Translations under genes and position numbers: made by a program | Shown: positions 23,201 through 35,200 of the stretch, in pieces | Layout of the letters: each line of letters starts with the position of its first letter | Numbering within the stretch: position 1 is the first letter of the stretch | The notes under the pieces: generated by a model | The model's input: the letters and a program-made list of their open reading frames with translations, nothing else | Told to the model about the DNA's origin: nothing | Database searches by the model: none | NCBI GenBank assembly: GCA_030549495.1 | Contig: JAUIRK010000756.1 | Coordinates: 1-64,000, forward strand | Length of the DNA stretch: 64,000 bases | Direction: 5' to 3' | From: Nectonema munidae | Taxonomy: Eukaryota; Nematomorpha; Nectonematoida; Nectonematidae

Positions 23201-26200
23201 TAATAAAGTGTAAAATGAAGGTAAAAATGTTTAAAATTACGAATCACTTTCTGAAGTTTAATCTTTATAAGTCGTATCAAAAAAAAATGGCAGCCCACAA
23301 AGGAGACAAAAAAATTGTCGAATAATAAAAAGGAAAATTAAAAATGAATATCGCATATGCAGGTGTATAAATCGATCTTTGACAGCCGTAATTCTGTCTC
23401 TTAAAATAACCCTCAACTTCAAAAATTTATTCTAGATTTTGCTAATAGTTCATCCTAATAAATTTTAAGGGATTTTATAACAAAAAGCCTTATCAGAACT
23501 TGATAGATTTTTCAGAAAACGTTTATACTGGATAGAATAAGATCTTTGAGCTTTTCATTTACACAAATAAACTCTGGAATGCATCTCTAAAAGTGGACGT
23601 ATCTCAGGTTGGGAACGCATAGTTTAATTCGATGGATAAGGAAAATGTTGAGATTTTTAATGAAATGAAGTTGTACTTGGAATAAGAGCTTTAGTTCTTC
23701 GGCTGTCATGCAATTCATCCAATTCTTGTCGTAACGAACTTTCTCAATCCTTGGAAAACGCAAAGAAGGGAGGGAGTGCGGATGGTGGCTTTTAGCAGGA
23801 ATCAACTGACTAGCTTTTATTTGAAGCACCACTGAGTCTTCTGAATGCACCACGGAATGTGGTTTGTACGATGCTAGGTTCACGTAAGAATCTAGGCAAC
23901 TTTTCTTATTGGAAAAAGGTTTTAGTTTTGGCTCTAAAACTTTCTGTAGCTTAAATTTTTCTTGGTAGGAAAGTCCAGCCGAAACCTGAATAAAAAGTTT
24001 CTTGAATAAAAAACATATCATCCACGCCATATATATATATATTGCATGATATATAAAAGGTGTGTATATATTAGAATGATTACGATTAGTTAACAATTCG
24101 ATTGATGTTATCACACAATGCAGGAGAATCTAAGACCGGTTTCGACCTTTTTGACTCTCATCACTTTCCCCTGACTAATGCCCAACCATCAATTCCCAGA
24201 TCGATAATAAATGTCCTATAAATATCTCCCAAATTGGGAGAATTGCTTAGTTTATGTTTTAGTTAGTCAACATATCTAAAAAGTGAATAGTTTCAAGGTC
24301 TCAATTTATTCTTGTAAACTTTTGTAGCCTCTTTATAGTGAACATCTCTATACAATGAACACTTTTATTGAGTCCGTAGTGTCTGTCAAAGCCAGTTTTA
24401 AGCATAATTTGCTTATTGCTACTAACTGGGTCCCGATTAAATAAAAATATAAATCTTTGGTGTACATCACATCAAATGGAAATTTTATAGATAAAACGTT
24501 AGCTTCATTACAAGACTCGGTGTGCCTCTAACTCGTTTCTTTAACTTTTTAACAAATAAAGCAAGTGTTACAATAAAATTGTAAATCAAGAAGTTAAATT
24601 TTCGTGATTTGCGAGTTCAAAAAAGTTGGCGTATTTTCGCAAGAAATCATATATTTTCTATATAATTTAATGAAAAACAGTTTCAGATTAACATATTATG
24701 GAGTTATATTTTCGCTAAATATCAGCTTTTCGCGAATTTCGCCAAAATAAGAATATCCCAAAAATTTATCAAAAGAACATTCGAAAAAGTACTACTTTTT
24801 GTACTTTTCGAAAAAGTATACTCTTTATAAAATTTTATGTATCAGATGAAAGGTTTCATCTAGAATTTTGAAGACTAATCGTCTGATTTCTTTTTCAATA
24901 GAATTTTATATATTTAAAACAGACGATTTTTATTTCTTCGGACACTAGACCTCAAAGGCTCAAGTAAATTATTAATAATCTTATCATGCATATGCATAAT
25001 GATTTACCATTATTTTCAAAATCTAGTTACAAACTTAAGACTTCTGCGCTCAGCCAAAGTTTATCCAAATAGTGCCAGCAGTTATTAAAGTCGGCGCAAT
25101 ATAGTGAGGTTTAAAAAATAAATATGCATAATATTTGCCTCGCCAGGCTTCAAATTAGTATGCTGAGTGACCCTTGATTCCTTGTTTTGATTGGTTATTT
25201 ATAGTAAGCAAAGCACCCTGACAACATTTTGTATAAACACGTAAAGGCGACCTCTGGAAGCACTTTTATTCGAAAACTAATAACATGTGTGATGAAATTT
25301 GACTTCAAATAAATGAAAAAGTTTTTTTAATAGTGTAATCATGCAACACTCAACAACCATGCTTTATATTTCTACAACCCTGCATCAGTATTTTTTCATT
25401 TATTTTTAAAAACATAAGTTTTAATTAATCTAATTTAAGCCACAAACGTGAACGAATAACGTTGACATGATGAGTTTTCGATGTCTTATTACGAGAAATG
25501 TGAGTTTATGCAATGTAATATTGTTCTGGATAAAGAAGGAACAAAAAATACGAACCGTGCAAACAGGAATGAATTTTAAATCAGTGAAGGAAACATCATC
25601 ACTTGTTTTGTGAACTTCTTCAAAGGAAACAGCAAGAAGGAAGTGAGAAATCTTTAAAGCGGAGTTACTCTTGCTATAGTAGCAGCCGATGATGAGTAGG
25701 TCTAGAGAGTCCAGCAAGCCGTCAATGTAATCAGGCTTAAGTTTGAACCAACCGCCACATCTCGATCCAGGCTTGTACAAACTTTGACTCAACTTCACAA
25801 CGATGCCTTCCTCACATCTTTCAATGGACTTTTGCAACGCTTTTTCAACCTCTTCTCTTAAGGATTCAAAAATAGAAAACATCTGTTTGCATATTTGCAC
25901 AAACGATGTTGAATATATTTTTAAAAAAGTATGTTTGTCACTTAACTAGCTTGTTAGTGGGTAGTATGAGATGCTAGATTCTGAATAACCTATCCTACGT
26001 TCAAAAGGCTAAGGGTTTCTTTTTTGTGTACAGTACAACGCTGGTTTTCACAGATCAGAGGTAACAAAAAATAAAAAATAGAGTCCAGCTTGAATTTTAA
26101 ATTTTTTTAACCGTTGTACTATTTCTAAGAATGCCATAAATGTTGTCAACAAAAGTGTACGATCGGTATTTGTCTTTATATCAACCACTTCCCTTGTACG

Positions 26201-29200
26201 GAAAGAAAGGACTTTTGGAATGACTTTTGATATTCTCTGGTTACTTCATTCGAAGAACCTTGAGAAGTTCTTGTAATTGTGCTTTAAACTCAAAATTCCA
26301 GCATTCGTTTGGTGTAGTATAGATGTTTTGTCCGCCTTTGTGGTTCGCCTTGTTTTTCCGTTTGTAAACTTATAATAAAAAGCAAACCGGCTTAAAAAGT
26401 GAGGTTGAGTTTTGTGTTTCATTTTGAACGAATAAAGAGATTTCCCCTAAATCGAAATTGAATTTTTTTGGATTGTTTGTTTAACGCCATCTAATTTAAA
26501 GAATAATTATAAAAGATAAATAAGTTATAACAAAATTTCGTATTTTCAGCAGAAAATATAAATTAATATCAAGATATAAATTCTTATTTATTTTTTTAAC
26601 ATCTTTTTGATGAAATTTTTAAAAGACAGTTGGTGGCATACGCTGAAACGACATAAGTCACACATGTTCATCCATAGGCGTCTTTTTCCCCAGGGATTGT
26701 AGTTTCTGTTCATCAAAGCCGCTTTACAAATGAAGGGGTCTTTTTTGCATGCTCGACATTACAGTTTTCGTGCTTTTTTTTCGTTTTTATCATATGAAAT
26801 CTGAATAGATTTTATATACGGTCGTGTGAAGAAAAAATATGAAGTTGTGTGTATAAACAAAATTGGGGATGTTTCGAAAGAGAGAGAAGGGAAATATTGA
26901 ACTCATTGTGATTAGTAGTAAAAAATGGGTGATGTTTCGCAAAGCGAGTAAGGAGAAAAATATTGAAAAATTGTTATTAGTAGTAAAAAAATTGTGGTGA
27001 TGTTTCGCAAAGACGCAAGTAAGGGAAATATGTATTGTGATTACGTAGTAAAACAATTGTGGTGTGTTCGAAAGAAGTAAGGAGAAAATATTGAAAATTG
27101 TATTAGAGAAAAAATTGTGGTGTGTTTCGAAAGAAGTAAGGAGAATATTGATCATTGTGTTACGTAAAAAAATTGGGGATGTTCGAAAGGTAGTGGGTTA
27201 TGAAATAATAAATTTCTCCTGTGCCTTACATTTTGGTATTGTTTTTGATTGATTGCTTAGTTTCTCTTGCTTTCCAAATTTCTATGTATTTAGGAAATGG
27301 GTATCTAATTTCTAATGTCTCTGAAAGAATTCTTCATTTGAAATTCAAAGAAATAAACAAAGTGCTCCTGTTCAGGAATTTTACTGGGTACGTGAAGTTT
27401 AGTGGAGGGGAAAAATTTTATGAAACATGATATTATGTCTATCTATTTTCAAATGTTTTCTGAAATAGTTGATATATATCTATGCAATGTTAAAATTAAA
27501 AAACTATGAGAGTTTTTTTTCATATGTGATTTGTGTTATTATTCATTTTTTCAGATCAAATTGCCTAAAATAAATTCAAATATTGTTACTTGACCAGTTT
27601 ATCACTCTCTTATTTTGACCTCTTATATTGGTCAAAATGAAAAATTAAAATTTCTGATTTGTTTCAACATTTGAAGTCTTTTTGAAAGTGATGGGAATGT
27701 ATTTAATTCAAATTTTCATCAGATTTGAAAAAAGTGAAAGTAAAAATGAAAAGTATCCATATACAATCTTCTATAAAGTTTTCCAAAGTTTTGGCGTATT
27801 CTTCTGGAAATTGATGGAGTATATTCAGAGGGGGTGCAGTCAAAGTCTATGCCAAACTGGCAGGTAGGTATGAGTTTTACCATATTTGGATTAATTAAAT
27901 TATTTATGTCTCTGAAGTTTATGTGTCTGGATTGAACTAATATTTTTCTGGATCATCAATTGTAAAGAGACTGGTTGAAAATAGAATGTTCAAAAGGTTG
28001 TGGTCTGTTTACGGATCGTTTTTTTACCACTCATGAACTTGTGTATGGGAATAAAAGTGTTTATTCTTTGTGGAAAATTATTCAACAAGAGGTTTTGAAT
28101 TGTGTTGCCCTTCATCTAAAGAACTGGTTTGAATGAGTGAAAGGTATTATATACTAATTAGTGTCCATTGGCATATATTCTAAGAAGATGTGGAGAAACT
28201 TCAAGGTAGTTATTATTTTAGATAAAAATGTTCAAATCAGCAATATTGTTCAAAAAAAGTTTCTGGCTTACAATGAACAAAAGGTGGTGTTGATGTTGGC
28301 AACAGGATGATAAAGCATAGTGATATAAACTACAAGACGATGGCCCTTAGTGGTTTTGTAATTACCTAGTATATGCTTGAACACTTGGATTGTTGCTAAG
28401 TTCAATGCCTCAAGATTATCTCTCCAAAAAGAAGTGGAAGAAAAGTCTTTATAAAAAGCTAGCTTTTATTGGTGAAGAATGTATGAAAGTGTTACCATAT
28501 CTGAATTGCAGATGAACATCAAGCATCTTTCCATTTTTATGGCATTAGAGAGTGTGTGTCTGAATTTGGAGAAGTTCTAGTAAAAAAAGAGTTTTGTTCT
28601 TTTGGTATCTAAGAAGAAAAAACATCAGACAATGTGAAAAGTGTTCTTTGTTTATCTGTAAATCTCATTCTTCAATTTTGTGCATCAACTGTAAATAAAT
28701 TTTGGTGAATTCTTCAAGTTCATGTTTTTATTTTTAACGCCATCTATTTTATAAAACGTCATGTTGAGAAGTTTTTTCTATTTTTTTCAAAAATTATTCG
28801 ATAAAATTTAAATTTTAATGTCAATTGTGTAAAGTGTGTGAAATAGAAAATTTACATGCAACTTTCATAATAGGTTTCTATGGAGGCACATTGATAAAAA
28901 AGCCTCAAAAATTTTTAGTGTAAAAAATGCATAGAGTCCGTAAAGCGAAGGTTAATTCATTGGTAGGAAATAAACACTTTCACATTACGTGATGAAGGGT
29001 AAATTTCACTACACTTATTCATAACAGGATAAGAGATGCGTTTTGGTACAAAGAAATTGAAACCAATATTTACTTTAATCATAACACCTTGAGTTAAATC
29101 ATTGACTTTGTATTTTGTAAAATATATTATCAAATTTTTCCCAGTGTGTCCTAATATTTGTACTCTAATTTTTTTCCATTACCGGTTTGCTAATAACTCT

Positions 29201-32200
29201 AATATGATTAAATTTTATACTCATCATAAGTAATGGAAGCAAAATGTGAGTTTGTTCTTGCTCTTTTTTCTAAAACTCACTTTTGTATATTTTTCTAGAC
29301 ATGGTTCCTCTTTAAAGTGATTTAAAGAAAATTTACTTTCCAGCATCGATAAAAATAAGCCTTTTATACTGATTTTGTAACGATAATAACATTTTTTTCT
29401 AAATTGAATATAAAATATATGGAAGGTTACATTGACCGTACATTTAAATAAAAAATTAGTTTTTAATTTTTATAACAAAATATGTACAAGTATTTGAATC
29501 TGTTATTTTATAAATTACAATTCTAAATATATATTAATTTTACCCCAATCACAGCAACTCGTCACGCCCCTCCCTCTAGTTGTTAATTTTGAATAAATAC
29601 ATTTAACTATTTCTATTAATTTTTTTTTATATATTTCAAGTCTTTTCAATGACTACCGCCATTTTATCTACACTTCTAAAAATTCCCTAACATAATTTTT
29701 TAAATTTACATTTTTCTGTTCATGATGATTTTATAAAAGAATATCTTTTGTTATAAAATAAATATTTTGTAGAAAAATATTATAATTTTGTAAACTAGAG
29801 ATATAGCGAGTTCATCATTCTGTTTTTTTTTTCAATTAAAAATAGCGGAAAAATCCCCTATGAAGACTCTAAAAGGTTGGCAGACATGATTTCTATAATT
29901 GATTCTTACTAGAGATAAGAGACGTATAAAAACCACCAATTTTGCTCAAAGATGAATTCCAATGAGAACACTCGTTCGATCAAAGATATAGACAATGAAA
30001 TTATATTTTTAGAGGAAAATTTAGAATAACTTTACATATCAGAGAACAGGTTGCCTTGAGAGAGCATTATTCGTCCCAAAATGGGCTTTACTCTTTTTCT
30101 AAGAATTTCTTGTCTCTTTAAAAGAGGAACTTCAGTCAACAATTTTCCATTGAGTGAGAGAATATCAAAGACGCACAAACATTGCTGATAGGTTTCGTTA
30201 TCTTCCGTTAAAAATTTGACATCAAAATCATCGATTTTGGAGGCTTAAAATTAACTAAAAGTAGAGCTCTTTAAAAGTTAAAATAATCATGCAAAATTTT
30301 TAAATTATCAATTTTCCAATGAACTCATATGAAGGCATGTAAGCAACCTAAGACATTGGAAAAGATGTAGAAAGTACTTATAGAATGAGATGTTCGCGGG
30401 AGTAGGGATCATTGTCAAAAGCAATCAAATGCTAATAGATGAAGAAGATTTAATATAAAATGGATCTTATCAGATTAGCTGAATCATCGCGGCGAGGAAG
30501 TTTAGCACACAATGCCATTTATCTAATTCAGGGCATTTAGAGGCAAAGGGGTCTACTCTTCCCCTTTGCCGGGAATTTCATTAAAGACCGGCAATCTCGC
30601 CAAATATTGATATTTCGTGATAACATTTATAGTGATTTTAACATTTAAGTATAATTTGAAAGTATATACGTTTTAAAATGATTAATCGCAATTTTTAACA
30701 CCATCCTTTTTCCTGGCTCGTCATTTTCTGCGGCCATCATTGTACTTATAAACTCTTTAAAGCAGTCGTCACAGGTTCGCCTCCAAACCGAGGATAAATG
30801 AGAAACTTGACGATGTGAAGGTAAAGTTGAAAAATTTTGATTAGTTAAAATGAAATAAATTGTCTAGATCGAGCATAATGAAATAGGAATATTTAACATA
30901 AGACCCTTTGATTATTTTCAAGGTTATAAGTATGGAAAAACTTAAGGTTTTCTTAGAATTCCAAGTTCATTAATTCTTGTGGGGTGAGGATGAGGTATTT
31001 TGAATACGAAGAAAGTCAAGCCTTAATATGTTTGGAAATCTCTGCGTTATAGGTTTGAGCGTGGAGGATTATAATGTTATAGACCTATATTATTATAATG
31101 TTATAGGGGCGTGAGTAAGGTGGTTAGATACTAGGTTTCGATAACTCAAGGTCTTGGGTTTGCTATATATCATTTTTATTAATGTTTTAAAAGCATGTCC
31201 ATAGTTGTTTGTTTCTTTTCAACTCTTTTTAAAAAATCACTTTTTCCAGGTTCGTATTGATAGACTGAGTTTTCCTAAAATGACACTGGAAGTAGTATTT
31301 TCGTATTTTTTTTAATTCTTCAAGAGTTTCTTCTAGGGATAAAAAATGTGTGTTTTGTCTAGCTGATCACTTTTGGCGTCATCACCACTTTCAAGGCTAG
31401 TGATAAGATTTTCCTCCCAGTCATTGGAATCATGTCCAGTAGGCAATCTGTCATCAAAGTTGGCGTCCTAATCGTCTATTTTCAGCTCTTCAGCCAGTTG
31501 GTTTTAAGCCGAATATCATCGTTGATAGCATTATTTTTTTTCTAAATTATTGAAGTTCATGCGTGAAGATCCAACTAAAGAAAATAATTTTTCCGATAGC
31601 ACTGTGTGCCAAGCTCAAATCATCTAGATTCTAGTGGATTGATTCAAGAAAAGTTATTTGGTGACAAAGTTCTGCAGCTGAATTTGCATTGTCGATCCTT
31701 GTAAGAAGAGAAGTAATCATTAGTTTTGGATAACCAGCTTTAAATGATCTGATTATTCTGGATAAGTGTGAGTCGATAATTCTGTACGTGAGATGATGCG
31801 TATTTGAAAAATTACGAAGTTGAAATTTCATACCATTGTTTACTTTGTGTATCCAGCCTATAAATAAATTTGCCGTCATCCAAGCTTCTTTATTTGGGTG
31901 AAAGATGTCAGGTAAGTTACTGCTATTAACATTTTTAAAGCAACGTCGATTTAATGCGTTGACTATAGAGATAAGAACAAAATACGGTTTAAATAAAACA
32001 TTTTAAATAAAATTTTACTTTATCTATTACCATTGGTTTAAGTTTTCCCCTTGTTAAGCTAGACGCGAACAACACAGTAACTTTTTTATTCCTTTTCTCC
32101 ACCTTTATCTAATTGATCAAGCTAAAGGAATTACAGTTACATATTTCATTGAATGAGTTAGTTGGGAAATGTTTTTTAAGGTTGTTACAGTATCTGTATC

Positions 32201-35200
32201 CACTCTGTTATTTTCTTCACACACTTTATATGCATTGACAGAATAATGGGTGTGCCATCTGTCCAAACATCCATTTGATGATTTGAATGAGTGCCTTTTC
32301 TTGGCTAAACCAGTTCCATACTGCATCATTTTAATTTGCGTTGGTTTCATACTGTAGTAAGTAAATGTTTTTTTGCGAAGTATATCCCCAACAGTTGATT
32401 TACCAATATTATATTTTTCAGCAAGGTGTCTTTATGATAGTTTAGGAAAACCATCAGTATCTAATTAACTTTGTTTTATTATCAAGTCATAATTCTTGAA
32501 GTTCATGTTTTTTTGAACTAGACATAGCTAAAACCCTAAATATAGCTGGTTGTTATAAAATCGATCGTTTTGAACCGAGTGTGATAAATGTTACTGCAAA
32601 CTTGCTAGCATTTTTTTGATTTAATCTATATTTCACATAATTATTTGTGTTCATGTGTTTTATATAATTTTATCTAAAAAATAAGGGTTAGTGTGTGAAT
32701 GCTTTTTTACTTACATTTTTACAAGCAATATGTTTCATTAATTATATCTTTGCAATACCTAAGATTTATAATAAACATAAAAGTATGTGATAAGCTTACT
32801 CGTAACATTTTATTACTTCTAACAATTTTTTTCATTTTATAGGCTGTTTCACATATGAGTGATTGTTAATGATAACTTATTTTAAGCTTCTTTGTTTTGC
32901 ATTGGTTATGCACAACTATTTATAGTTTGGTATAACTATTCGTTTTTCGAAAAGGTTTTTGTTTCATATGATAACCTTTATAAATATAAAAATTGTGTGG
33001 AAAAGTCACGCAAAAATGACCGAAACAACTTTAAAACATGTGCATCAAATTAAATAGCCAATTCTGCTAGAGATAAAGAAGCTTGAAAAAAGATTTAGAA
33101 AAATAATAAAGATATTATGGAGGATTGCGTAAAAAATTAGTTACGGACCTAATTAGTTACTTTGACTTTTAGCTCACTTTAAAAAAAATCATACATTTAA
33201 TGGGGAAACAAGGCCTCTCTTAACATGTAAGTAAACGCTTAATTTGGTTTCAGACGTAGGCAATAATTTTTTCAAAATTTAAAATGAAGAAGAGTCATAA
33301 CAGATGAAGCGACGAAACGTCGACATATTCCTAGTTTAAATCTCTTTCTGTAAGGCTATCTTAGGCTTTTTCTCTTGTGTGAAGAAATACCGAGAAATAA
33401 GAATACGTTTATATTACCTATTTTATTCTTCTTTTTATTGAATCCAAGCATTTCCCCATCTAAAATGCAGTCTTGAGTATCAGAAAAAGAGAAAGAATCT
33501 GAGATGAAGGGAGTGAATGTACCTTCACAACTGTTAGGTCCATAAGAAGAAGTATATTCAAAGCCTCTGCAAACAAAAAACTAAATTCACAGTTGTAGGT
33601 CGCTTCATTTCAAGACCGCCTATATTCTCATTAGTTTCAATTGTAGGTCATTTAAGTTCTTAAATTTGACTCAATTTGTGTACTTTACAATTTTTGATAG
33701 AAAATATCCTTTTCAATATTTAAAATAAATTTTTTAATTATTTTAATTTTAAAGCATTGAACTAAAAATATTTTAAAAATTCCTACATCCAACATTATTC
33801 TTGAGCAAATTTTTACACTGATGTACTTAGAAACATTTTGATTAATATGAAAATAGCTTTAAATTTATTGGCTTCTCATTGATTGCTAAATAATTTTTTC
33901 AATATTTTTTATTTACAAACCTACAAATACACATTTACCAATTACAGCTTGAAAAAATTAAATAGTAAAATATATTTAATACCAAAAATGGTATATACTA
34001 TAGTTATAGTATATATTTTGGAGTATAATAAAAGTTTGGGTGTAAAATATTTATATCATCTAGCTAGAACATTGGAGAATTGGGAGTAATTGTTTCAAAA
34101 GTTTGCAGTTATATCTAGAATGACGGTCGAACATGAATTGTTTTCCATTGGTCGGATATATTGTAAACAAACAAGGAGTGTAGTTGTGAAATATTTCGAA
34201 GCCATAGTGTGCTCAAAAAAGAAGTTATTTAGTTTATTAAAATAATTGCGGGGTCAACCCACAGGAACTACGCGTTGACAGGTTTGAAGTTTTCAATTGA
34301 TGTCTCTTAATCACTTTTGAAAATAGGAACGATGACTGTTAAATTAAATGTTTTAGAATATACTGCACTATCACCAGTCTTGTTGCAAATATTTTTTACT
34401 AAAAATGGTGACAAGAAGTATGTTTCGATGAAATAATTCACTACCTTATCTTTTCGGCTCCCCTGCAACTCCATTGAGATATATAAATTTATGCGCTTTC
34501 TATATGCTTACACCCCAACAATAAACCTTGTTCCGAACTGAGCTCTGTTGAGTATACCAGTATGATTGGCAATAGATGACAATTGCCATTTTTCGAGGTA
34601 GAAATCGCTATTAGCCCATGTACTGATGCAATTGCTAATCATAGTAGAGTCTCATTATACCATAACATATAAAATTCGATTACATCAAAAAAATTCTATT
34701 ATATTTACCTCTACGAAACACATAGTTATACATAGGACCGTAAACAGACTCTCAAAGCATGGGAGAGAGAAGATGATTTTAGGAGATTTAATATCTTAAT
34801 TTTAACCAAATTTTAATCTTTTTCAATGGAATTTTATATATACTATTTTTACTTCTAATTCTCTTTTTTAATTAGAAATTGTCTTTTTTAAGCTCTAAAT
34901 TGTCTTTTTTCTATTTTATTTTGTATTTTAGAATTTAAAAAAGATAATTTAGAATTTAAAAAAGACAAATTAGAATTGAAAAAAGACTCAAAGGGTTAAT
35001 TTTTTCAAAAATTAATGGTTTGAACTTTTCTTTTTGAATGAATTTTTATATAACTTAAATGAGACATCATCACATAGTAGGGTACTTTTATTTTAAGTAC
35101 ATTTTAGTTTTAAGGTCGATTTTCGACATATCGTCTAGTAGACTCTTGATTGCGTCGTCCCCGGTTCGATTCACGGCTGTGACATCCCTATCATCTCTTC

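Noticed and set aside
25857-25900. Longer LIG4 exon 9 starting after the CAG at 25883
   Set aside because: It would add residues absent from human LIG4 and break the phase from exon 8; the TTAAG acceptor at 25857 restores exact human spacing.
26790-27155. 121-codon minus-strand open frame
   Set aside because: It is the reading of the minisatellite, whose repeated unit happens to lack stops in that frame; composition is Phe/Asn/Thr-rich with no domain.
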